This document shows positions 1 to 7,221 of a DNA stretch of 21,509 nucleotides, one piece after another. The stretch is taken from NCBI GenBank assembly GCA_035363095.1, contig DAOSEK010000020.1:1-21509 (forward strand). The letters run 5' to 3'. Made by a program: the position numbers and the translations under genes. The notes below the pieces were generated by a model, which was not told where the DNA came from, did no database searches, and was given only the letters and a program-made list of their open reading frames with translations. The stretch is from DAOSEK01 sp035363095 (GTDB taxonomy: Archaea; Nanobdellota; Nanobdellia; Woesearchaeales; UBA119). Positions within the stretch are counted from its first letter, which is position 1. Each line of letters opens with the position of its first letter.

Positions 1-57
1 AAAAACCTCGACTATTCACGAGATACCTCGGCATTTATGCCGAGGTTTTTCATTTTT
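1..57 (+). repeat. Dispersed structured repeat, copy A (3' part, cut by window edge)
   Basis: This stretch matches the 3' third of two fuller copies at 16778-16910 and 20791-20919. It contains a perfect 10-bp hairpin at 25-46 (ACCTCGGCAT paired with ATGCCGAGGT), followed by a T run and CATTT. An outer AAAAACCTCG at 1-10 can instead pair with CGAGGTTTTT at 41-50. The 5' part lies outside the window. It sits just ahead of the ligase promoter, so it could act as a terminator for an upstream gene or be the 3' end of a small RNA. The match between copies is seen directly; the function is unknown. Confidence 0.75.
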
Positions 58-97
58 GCCTTACTTATATCTCAGATATATTCGCGATTTAGTTATC

Positions 98-105
98 TTT
101 ATATA
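98..105 (+). promoter_or_regulatory. TATA box for the ligase-patatin unit
   Basis: TTTATATA is centred about 27 nt upstream of the ligase ATG at 129. This is the normal archaeal TATA-to-start-site distance, so the mRNA is probably leaderless. No Shine-Dalgarno-like sequence precedes the ATG, which agrees with this. Confidence 0.6.
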
Positions 106-128
106 CTCAAAATCATTCTAAATAACAT

Positions 129-2081
129 ATGGAATTCAAAAGATTTGCAGAGATATGTGAGGAGCTTGAAAAAACATCCCAAAGGATAGAAAAATCCTAT
201 ATAATCTCACAATTCTTTGAAAGCACTGACCCAAAAGACGCATCCGTTTCTTCATTGCTTTTCTTAGGAGACTTATATCCTGGGTTGAGTGAAGAGAAAA
301 TAGGGCTTTCATCACAATTAGTAATAAAAGCAATCTCAAAATCTTATGGGATAACACAACAGCAAATAGAAAACAAATGGAAGAACACAGGAGATTTAGG
401 CATAGTCGCAAAAGAGTATAACGAGAATAAAAAGCAATCCACACTCTTCTCAAAAAATCTTTCAATACAATACGTATTTGACACATTAAAATCAATCGCA
501 CTACAAAAAGGCAAAGGCAGTGTAGACTCAAAACTCGCTCTTCTTTCAAGCCTTCTAACAAGCGCAAATCCCATTGAAGCCAAATTTATAGCCCGCTCAA
601 CAATAGGGGACCTAAGAATTGGAGCAGGAGAAGGAGTAATAAGGGATGCAATCCAATTTGCATACCTTCCAAAAATAGCTTTAGGAGAAATCAAAGCAGG
701 TGCAGTGCTATTTTGTCCTAGTTGTAAAAGCCTTATTCCTTACTATGAACCTTGTCCTTCTTGCAAGGAATCAATTAAAAAAGCAGAATTTCAAGAATTA
801 AAAGATACAAATTACAAAATCTTGACTCTTTCATTTAAAGAATTTCAATCAAAAACAAATACCCTTGACAAGAACACAATCATAATCTCAAAAGACTCAA
901 AACAAATAAACGACTTTATAAAAGACACACTTAACTACGCAATAAACATAATCACAGATTTAAGCGCGGTAATACTAGTTTCATCCAAAGAAGGATTAAA
1001 TGGACTAATAAATGCACAAATAAAACTATTCAGACCAACAAGAGCCATGCTTTTTATCAAAGCAAAAACAATAAAAGAAGCTCAAGATGCACTGGGCACT
1101 AAAGTCTGTGCCGAATACAAATACGATGGATTTAGAGTTCAAATCCACAAACAAGATGAAAACGTAATGCTTTTTACAAGAACACTTGAAAATGTAACCA
1201 AGCAATTTCCTGATGTAACAACAATAATCAAAGAAAAAATAAAAGCAAAATCAATAATCTTAGACTCCGAAGTAGTAGGAATAGACCCCATTTCTAAAAA
1301 ATACAAAGCATTTCAGGAAGTATCCCAGCGCATAAGAAGAAAATACGATATAAAAGAAATAGCATCAAAAGTTCCTGTTGAAGTAAATATCTTTGATGTT
1401 CTCTATTTTGAAGGAAAATCAGTAATGGATTTGCCATTCTCAAAAAGGCGAGACATCATAGAAAATATTGTACCTATAATACAAGGTAAAATCCGTCCTT
1501 CAATTGCAAAAATAACGGCAAATCTCTTGGAATTAGAAAGCTTTTATAATCAATCCCTAAACGCAGGGAACGAAGGAATAATGCTAAAAGCACTTGACAA
1601 ACCATATGTAATTGGAAGAAAAGTAGGCTTTGGAATGAAAATAAAACCCGTAATGGAAACATTAGACCTTGTAATTGTTGGAGCAGAATGGGGCGAAGGA
1701 AAAAGAACAGGGCTTTTAACATCTTACATAGTAGCATGCAAAGGCGAAGATGATGAACTTTTAGAAATCGGAAAAGTATCAACAGGCCTAAAAGAACAGG
1801 AAGGCGATGATGCAAACTTCATAGAAATAACAAATCAGCTAAAAAAACTAATCACCCAAGACCTTGGAAAAAACGTAAAAGTTAAACCAAGACTCGTAAT
1901 AGAAACCAACTTTGAAGAAATCCAAAAAAGTAACTCATACTCTTCAGGTTTTGCCCTTAGATTTCCAAGAGTCATCAGAGTAAGAGAAGACAAAGATCTC
2001 TTAGAAGTCTCAGAGTTATCATTAATAAAAGAATTATACCTCTCACAAAGAGGAAGAGAAACAAAACCAAATCCAAACTAG
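129..2081 (+). CDS. lig: ATP-dependent DNA ligase with zinc-ribbon-like insertion
   Basis: 650 residues. It seals nicks in duplex DNA during replication and repair through an AMP-lysine intermediate. Visible motifs are nucleotidyltransferase motif I EYKYDGFR with catalytic Lys331, motif III LDSEVVG (about 378-384), FDVLYFEG (about 422-429), motif IV EGIMLK (about 483-488) and motif V KIKP (504-507). The OB-fold follows and ends with a conserved FALRFPRVIRVREDK-type segment. The N-terminal helical DNA-binding domain is present (ARSTIGDLRIGAGEG, about 155-169). Odd feature: between IRDAIQFAY (about 171-179) and the NYAINIITDL segment (about 269-278) there are roughly 90 extra residues with two CPSC motifs (C196/C199 and C209/C212), like a small zinc ribbon. 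Archaeal ligases I know do not have this here, and run about 550-600 residues. It is the first gene of a two-gene unit with the patatin-like gene. Confidence 0.93.
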   Translation: MEFKRFAEICEELEKTSQRIEKSYIISQFFESTDPKDASVSSLLFLGDLYPGLSEEKIGLSSQLVIKAISKSYGITQQQIENKWKNTGDLGIVAKEYNENKKQSTLFSKNLSIQYVFDTLKSIALQKGKGSVDSKLALLSSLLTSANPIEAKFIARSTIGDLRIGAGEGVIRDAIQFAYLPKIALGEIKAGAVLFCPSCKSLIPYYEPCPSCKESIKKAEFQELKDTNYKILTLSFKEFQSKTNTLDKNTIIISKDSKQINDFIKDTLNYAINIITDLSAVILVSSKEGLNGLINAQIKLFRPTRAMLFIKAKTIKEAQDALGTKVCAEYKYDGFRVQIHKQDENVMLFTRTLENVTKQFPDVTTIIKEKIKAKSIILDSEVVGIDPISKKYKAFQEVSQRIRRKYDIKEIASKVPVEVNIFDVLYFEGKSVMDLPFSKRRDIIENIVPIIQGKIRPSIAKITANLLELESFYNQSLNAGNEGIMLKALDKPYVIGRKVGFGMKIKPVMETLDLVIVGAEWGEGKRTGLLTSYIVACKGEDDELLEIGKVSTGLKEQEGDDANFIEITNQLKKLITQDLGKNVKVKPRLVIETNFEEIQKSNSYSSGFALRFPRVIRVREDKDLLEVSELSLIKELYLSQRGRETKPNPN

Positions 2082-2094
2082 AAAGTGAAAAAAT

Positions 2095-3210
2095 ATGAGT
2101 TCTAATCAAAACAATAACCCAAAAAAGAGAAATCAACAAATCCTTAAAAAAACGAATCAATTAATTAAAAACATAAAAAAAAAAGCAGAAGAAGAATACA
2201 TCTCAAAAATCTCTAAACCCCTATCCAAAATAACTTTGCAAAAATCAATACCAAAAATACTAAACTCAAAACAACAAAAATTAATCAAAATAAACCCTTA
2301 TGTAGATGAAAGCAAAATCTTTTTAGAAGGAGCATCCGAATTAGAGTTATATAATTCCATCTCAGAATCCATCACCCCCTTGCTCTCAAAAAACAAGGAT
2401 TTCAAAATAGGAATTGCCCTATCAGCTGGAGGTGCTAAAGGAATTGCTCATCTAGGAGTGTTAAGAGTCTTAGAAAAATCTAATATCCCAATATCCGTAA
2501 TTGCCGGCTCAAGCATGGGCTCAGTAGTAGGAGGACTTTACGCTCTAAATCCCGATTCATCAAAACTAGCAAAAATAGTAGAAAGCCTAAACAAAGACGT
2601 AATAAAAAATCTAACAAAAATCAGAGTAAGCAAAGAAAGTATATTTGAAACCCAAACCATGAAAAATCTACTTGAAGAAATCTACTCAGGCCAATCATTT
2701 GAAGATGCAAAAATTCCATTCTATTCAATAGCCTATAACATCGACGACCTAAATGAAAAAACATTTAGCATTGGAAAACTAGCAACAGCAATACAGGCAA
2801 GTTCTTCAATACCTGGAGTATTCTCACCAGTATTTTTAGAAGGAAAGCATTATGTAGATGGTGGGATATCAAATCCACTGCCATTAAGCGTTATAAAAGA
2901 CAAATGTGATTTTTTAATAGCCGTAAAGATACCCTACAACTTTGAAAATGACCTAAAACTAAAGCCTAAAATAATAGATATCCTAGCTCGCTCAATCTCC
3001 ACAATGGAAAACGAGCTTTCTAACCTTTCAATAAAAACATATCAACCTGATTTCCTAATAGATTTAGCACAGCTAAACAATTACTCGTCATTTGAATTTG
3101 ACAAAGCAAAAAAAATTGTTTCAATAGGAACAATAGCCACAAGAGAAATAATAAAAGAACTAGCTCTTGCAATAAAAGCAAAAATAAAAAACTATAACAA
3201 AAAACCATAA
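2095..3210 (+). CDS. Patatin-like phospholipase/acyl hydrolase
   Basis: 371 residues. Patatin-family proteins are Ser-Asp dyad lipid acyl hydrolases. All key elements are visible: the glycine-rich oxyanion segment SAGGAKGIAHLG (110-121), the nucleophile elbow GSSMG (138-142, Ser140) and the catalytic aspartate in DGG (255-257). The lipase core begins near residue 104. Before it is a very basic, Asn/Lys/Gln-rich N-terminal extension of about 100 residues with no signal peptide or membrane segment, so the protein is probably cytoplasmic or bound to the inner face of the membrane by charge. The gene starts 13 bp after the ligase stop with AGTGA just upstream, which indicates co-transcription. 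I see no functional reason for the pairing with a ligase. The substrate is unknown. Confidence 0.88.
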   Translation: MSSNQNNNPKKRNQQILKKTNQLIKNIKKKAEEEYISKISKPLSKITLQKSIPKILNSKQQKLIKINPYVDESKIFLEGASELELYNSISESITPLLSKNKDFKIGIALSAGGAKGIAHLGVLRVLEKSNIPISVIAGSSMGSVVGGLYALNPDSSKLAKIVESLNKDVIKNLTKIRVSKESIFETQTMKNLLEEIYSGQSFEDAKIPFYSIAYNIDDLNEKTFSIGKLATAIQASSSIPGVFSPVFLEGKHYVDGGISNPLPLSVIKDKCDFLIAVKIPYNFENDLKLKPKIIDILARSISTMENELSNLSIKTYQPDFLIDLAQLNNYSSFEFDKAKKIVSIGTIATREIIKELALAIKAKIKNYNKKP

Positions 3211-3696
3211 AAACAAAAAACCATAAAAACCCCCCTTAATAATTATCTAGTTCCCACCAAATTAAAATTACATTATTTGAATAATTTCTTGTTTTTACAA
3301 TTCTTTTTTAAAATTAAACATTTAAACCCTTAAAATCTTATTTACATTATCAAAACCACTATAATAAAAAAACATTTTAAGCACAAACTCTTAAAAGATA
3401 TAGTAAATATTTAAAGGTCAATCCTTTTGTCAACCTTTTTTTGTTAATTCACCTTTTAAGTGCTCTTTAACTAGTCTATTCGAACTTTCGTTTTGAGAAA
3501 CCAACTTGAAAAACCAAAATATGTGAATGAACTGGATTTCATGAAATCAAAAATAACATAATAAAAAAACACTCTAACCAATCATTAACCATACAAAAGG
3601 ATTAATCTTTTGGGATTGACTCATTATCTTAAAACAATTCACATTTCGGACATTTTATTTCAAGGGTTTTATCGTTTATACGATTGACTCATTATC
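3211..3696. other. Gene-free convergent intergenic region with repeats
   Basis: No plausible gene lies between the patatin-like gene (+) and the VWA gene (-). Four repeat features are visible. A short duplication of AAAACCATAAAAAC (3201-3214 and 3217-3230) starts inside the patatin stop region. AATCCTTTTGT (3420-3430) is the exact reverse complement of ACAAAAGGATT (3593-3603). The 14-bp perfect palindrome GATTTCATGAAATC lies at 3535-3548 and also opens repeat copy B. GATTGACTCATTATCT occurs at 3614 and again at 3682, the second copy running into the VWA stop codon. It may be a decayed small mobile element, but no ORF or clear target duplication supports that. Confidence 0.5.
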
Positions 3697-4884
3697 TCAA
3701 AACGCGTTTTTTTCTCTAATATACTCAGAAACTAAAATCCTTGGAATATCCTGATAAGAATCAATCTCATATAGCACTCCATTAGTGATCTCACATATCT
3801 TCTTAGCAAAATCTCTTGCTTTTTTACTTAGTTCAATACCAATCACACTAATAACTATCTTATTATCTCTTGCAACAAAGCAAGAGTTTAGCACATCACT
3901 TTCAGATTTCTTTGTAGCAGTTTGCATTGCATCAGTAATAATAACAAGGCTTTTTTGGGAATTATTCCTCTCAAAAATCCCAACAGCTTCTTTAATAGGC
4001 AAACTAATATCAGTCTGTTTATTTGCCTTAATACCCGCAATCTTTCTAATAATGTACCTCAAATCCGTGCTTGGTGGAATTCGCTCATAAATCTCTTCTC
4101 CAAAGGACAAAAGACCTACCTTATCCTTATTCCCAATAGCCCAATAGCAAAGCCCAATACCTGCAGTTTTACAAGCCTTAAGCTTCTCACCCTTCATAGA
4201 TGCCGAGGAGTCAAGGGCAAAAAGCATCTCTGTTTTGCCCTTTTCAATCCTATCGCCCCATACAATATCTTCTGAAATAACCTCTTTATGCTCCCGTCTA
4301 ATAGTTCTTTTTATCGTCTTTGAAAGCATAATATTTGAATAGCTCTTCTTAAGAGTTTGGTAGTCTTCAACCTTCTCTATCCCTTGATGATTTTGCTTTT
4401 TTATCTTCTCCCCAAAATAAGACTTAGGCAAAATATCATCAATCTCCTTAAGATACATCTCTACAATAGAACTCTCTAAAGCATCCTCTGAAACCGAAAA
4501 ATCATCCTCTAAGACATCTCTTTTCTTTAAAGCCAAAACCTCATTTTTAATATTGTTCTTTAAAACCTTTTGAAACTCAGGTATCTTAATATTTTTTTCA
4601 ATATAGCTTGGGTCGTAACCCGATAAAAGTTCAATAATTTTCTCTCCATAAATCTCTTTTGCAACCTTATAATTATCAACAATCCTCTCAAAAATCATGT
4701 CTGGTGAAAAATTGTTTATTCCTCTATTAACAGATTCTCCAACAATAATTCCATCTTTAGACTCATTAGATTCATAAACCTCTTTATTTAACTGCCCATC
4801 AGCACCCTTTTTAGTTCCCTTTGAATCCCTCTCTTCTTCATAGGATTGCTTATTACTTATCTCAATAGCATTACCCCTCACCAC
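3697..4884 (-). CDS. VWA-domain protein, partner of MoxR ATPase
   Basis: 395 residues from GTG at 4884 (a second GTG follows directly). The C-terminal half is a von Willebrand factor A domain (about 217-385). Its MIDAS metal site is recognisable as DSSAS (225-229), Thr291 in KQTDIS and Asp318 in IITDAM. The first 200 residues are charged and largely helical, and I recognise no family in them. No signal peptide or membrane segment is present. The first codons overlap the end of the MoxR gene by 14 bp, indicating translational coupling. In known MoxR-VWA and BchI/BchD-type pairs the VWA protein works with the AAA+ ring to remodel a client or insert a metal. The client here is unknown. The stop codon lies inside the second copy of a GATTGACTCATTATCT repeat. 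Confidence 0.85.
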   Translation of the reverse strand: MVRGNAIEISNKQSYEEERDSKGTKKGADGQLNKEVYESNESKDGIIVGESVNRGINNFSPDMIFERIVDNYKVAKEIYGEKIIELLSGYDPSYIEKNIKIPEFQKVLKNNIKNEVLALKKRDVLEDDFSVSEDALESSIVEMYLKEIDDILPKSYFGEKIKKQNHQGIEKVEDYQTLKKSYSNIMLSKTIKRTIRREHKEVISEDIVWGDRIEKGKTEMLFALDSSASMKGEKLKACKTAGIGLCYWAIGNKDKVGLLSFGEEIYERIPPSTDLRYIIRKIAGIKANKQTDISLPIKEAVGIFERNNSQKSLVIITDAMQTATKKSESDVLNSCFVARDNKIVISVIGIELSKKARDFAKKICEITNGVLYEIDSYQDIPRILVSEYIREKNAF

Positions 4885-5887
4885 CCGTATCTTTTAACCC
4901 CTTCTTATGAGAATACTCTTCAAACTCATTACGTAAAAAATCGCTAGTTTTGGTATTAAACTCAACTGAAGGCTTAAGCTTTATCCTATGACTTAAAACC
5001 GAAACAATTGCATTATAAACATCCAAAAAGCTAACATCTTTTCTTCCTGAAATCAAAGCATTTGACTGACTCCTGTTATACAGTGCAATACTTGCTCTCA
5101 CTGATGGCTTTTTCTCAAGATTCTTGTTGCCCCTAAGAGACCTGATAAAACCAATAACTCCAACTAACAACTCATCATTAAAATCTGCTTCTGATATCCC
5201 TGATTTCTTAGTAATCTTAATCTCTTGCTCAAGAGTTTCAGGATATCCTGTTTCAATAACATCAAACCTATCCAAAAACACATCTGAAAGGTTCTCTGTA
5301 CTTGAATCATCTGGATTCATCGTACCAATAAAAATAAAGTCCGAATCAATATCAACATCATAGCTTCCAATAGTCGCTTTCTTCTCAGATAACGCCTGCA
5401 AAAGAGCATTCTGAAGCTTTTGAGGGCATCTATTAATCTCATCAAAAAAAAGCACCTTATTATTAGCCTTAAAAATCTTTCCGGGCGTAAAAGCCTTAAT
5501 AGACAATGGTCCAAACTCAAGTGCTTTTTTTGGGTCAATATCTCCAATAAGATCCTCTGCACTAAGATCAGGGCTTCCTTGAATCCTAACAAACCTTTGT
5601 TCTCCTTTAATCTTTATTCTCTTAGAACTCCCAGCTTTGCAGATTTCACATTTTGGATTATCTACACTGCAATTATAAGGGCAATCATAAACCTCAATCT
5701 CAGGAAGCTTTTTTGCAATATTTAAGGAAAGAGTAGTCTTACCAACCCCTGGTGGACCAACCAAAATAATATGATGGCCTGAAACAAAAGCAGACCTTAA
5801 CTGACTTTTAGTATTATCAAGTCCAACAATATCCTCAAAATCCAATTCATTAATCATAACATCCTTTAAATCCTCATAAATTCCCAT
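4871..5887 (-). CDS. MoxR/BchI-type AAA+ ATPase
   Basis: Single-ring AAA+ ATPase of the helix-2-insert clade (MoxR/magnesium-chelatase I-like). Numbering from a possible GTG at 5896 (341 residues): Walker A GPPGVGKTT (47-55), Walker B VLFFDEIN (148-155), sensor 1 GTMN (191-194), arginine finger LDRFD (208-212, Arg210) and sensor 2 PSVRAS (264-269). A four-cysteine cluster, C72, C76, C83 and C86, sits between Walker A and Walker B and looks like a zinc or Fe-S site. Three starts are possible (GTG 5896, ATG 5890, ATG 5887). I favour ATG 5887 because GGTGA lies 5 nt upstream. The downstream VWA gene overlaps by 14 bp, so the two probably form one complex. A TATA-like box upstream suggests the pair can be transcribed separately from the DUF460 gene. 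Confidence 0.9.
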   Translation of the reverse strand: MGIYEDLKDVMINELDFEDIVGLDNTKSQLRSAFVSGHHIILVGPPGVGKTTLSLNIAKKLPEIEVYDCPYNCSVDNPKCEICKAGSSKRIKIKGEQRFVRIQGSPDLSAEDLIGDIDPKKALEFGPLSIKAFTPGKIFKANNKVLFFDEINRCPQKLQNALLQALSEKKATIGSYDVDIDSDFIFIGTMNPDDSSTENLSDVFLDRFDVIETGYPETLEQEIKITKKSGISEADFNDELLVGVIGFIRSLRGNKNLEKKPSVRASIALYNRSQSNALISGRKDVSFLDVYNAIVSVLSHRIKLKPSVEFNTKTSDFLRNEFEEYSHKKGLKDTGGEG

Positions 5888-5918
5888 CATATTCACCCAA
5901 ATAACACAAAACTTATCA

Positions 5919-5930
5919 AATTATATATCT
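5919..5930 (-). promoter_or_regulatory. TATA-like box for MoxR-VWA pair
   Basis: On the minus strand AGATATATAA lies about 36 nt before ATG 5887. The expected start site would leave a leader of roughly 10 nt that holds the GGTGA ribosome site. It lies in the gap of about 88 bp after the DUF460 stop. Confidence 0.4.
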
Positions 5931-5975
5931 ATTTTAAATAAAAATCAGTTTTTCAATATAGCTTTTTAAAAAAGC

Positions 5976-7187
5976 TTAAAATCTTTTTCTTTTCGTCTTA
6001 TAATCATCAATAATCTCACTTAAAAAATTATTTTTCTTCTCTGCATTTCTTAAATCCAATTTCTTAAAAAAAGCAAAACCTAATATCTCCTGTGACTTAA
6101 TATTTGCCACTTTCAAAGACTTAATATCATTATCCAAAAGCTTAGAAATCTCTTTTTTTAATCCACTGTTGTACAAAATGAAAATATCGTTCTCTTTAAA
6201 GATATCTAAAGCAAAATCTCTAAGGTAATCAATTTCTCTTATAAATATCTTCTTATTTCTAATCACATTAATATCTTCAAATCTAATAGCCGAACTCTTA
6301 AAAAACACAATTGAAAACTCAAAATCATCATCACCTAATCTTATTTTTAGTTCACTTAAAAGTTCTTGTAAACTTTTAATCTTAATCTTAAGCTCAGAAT
6401 TAGTCTTACTAATTTCTAAATTAATCCTGGATAAAAGTCGCTTTTCAGATTCTATTCTTTTCATGAACTTATCTGCCTGTATCCTTGCCTTGATATCAAT
6501 CTCCTTTTCAATATCATTAACCCTAGAAAATAACCTCTCGTTTTCCTCCTTAAGCCTTAATATCTCTTGTTTGTATTGCTTAATTCTTGATAGAGTATCA
6601 TCTTTATTATTTGAAAAAGTTTTTATTTTAAACCTCTCTTCACTTTGTATCTTCTCATGCCCTTTTAAAAATGATTTGCAAGCACCATTTTCTTTACCTA
6701 AAGACAAATCCAGCTTAACATCTCTAAGTGTTTCTGAATCAACTAAAATTCTTTTAAATAAAGTCCCATTATGCAAATCTGTTGGAAAAGATCTTTTTAT
6801 TTTTTCAATAGAACTTTTAAGCCTTAAAAACGCATAAAATGCACTTGCACACGCATCCCTTTGATGGGAATTATCAATTCTTAAAGAACAGCCACTTTTA
6901 ATAACAAGTCTTTTCTTATCAGACACTAAAAGATCCCTTTCAGGAGATATAATTCTACAGCCAAGCTTTCTTGAAACCTTGCTTATATAACTTGGAATCT
7001 TTTTCTTATCACAAGAAATTACAACAGGCATACCAAATTCTAAAATCTTATTAATCACATCATGAAGTCTTGCATCCTTAAAAGAAAATATACCTTGGCT
7101 TTTCCCAGACATATCAATTACACAAAGCCCAAGCGTTGACCCTGGGTCAATTCCCACAATTAAAGCGTTTCTTGAAGAATCTAACAT
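5976..7187 (-). CDS. DUF460 family protein, RNase H/RuvC-like fold plus coiled coil
   Basis: 403 residues. The N-terminal part (about 8-125) matches the archaeal DUF460 family, predicted to have a RuvC/YqgF-like RNase H fold: beta-1 GIDPG (12-16) with acidic Asp14, a second acidic segment SPERDLLV (81-88, Glu83), and HQRDACASA (108-116) with Asp111. These fit a metal-dependent nuclease or a Holliday-junction-resolvase relative, but activity is unproven. Residues about 195-285 form a charged coiled coil, and the C-terminus is Lys-rich. DUF460 proteins I recall are often longer, so this is a compact version. It begins 34 bp after the stop of the 1338-residue coiled-coil gene on the same strand, so the two are likely co-transcribed and may act together. 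Confidence 0.78.
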   Translation of the reverse strand: MLDSSRNALIVGIDPGSTLGLCVIDMSGKSQGIFSFKDARLHDVINKILEFGMPVVISCDKKKIPSYISKVSRKLGCRIISPERDLLVSDKKRLVIKSGCSLRIDNSHQRDACASAFYAFLRLKSSIEKIKRSFPTDLHNGTLFKRILVDSETLRDVKLDLSLGKENGACKSFLKGHEKIQSEERFKIKTFSNNKDDTLSRIKQYKQEILRLKEENERLFSRVNDIEKEIDIKARIQADKFMKRIESEKRLLSRINLEISKTNSELKIKIKSLQELLSELKIRLGDDDFEFSIVFFKSSAIRFEDINVIRNKKIFIREIDYLRDFALDIFKENDIFILYNSGLKKEISKLLDNDIKSLKVANIKSQEILGFAFFKKLDLRNAEKKNNFLSEIIDDYKTKRKRF

Positions 7188-7221
7188 AGAAAATCCATCT
7201 ATTAAATCAAGTTTTTAATAT

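Noticed and set aside
129..2081. Ligase insertion as an intein or a frameshift artefact
   Set aside because: There are no intein splice-junction residues (Cys/Ser at the start, HN then Cys/Ser/Thr at the end), and the frame is continuous with native-looking sequence on both sides.
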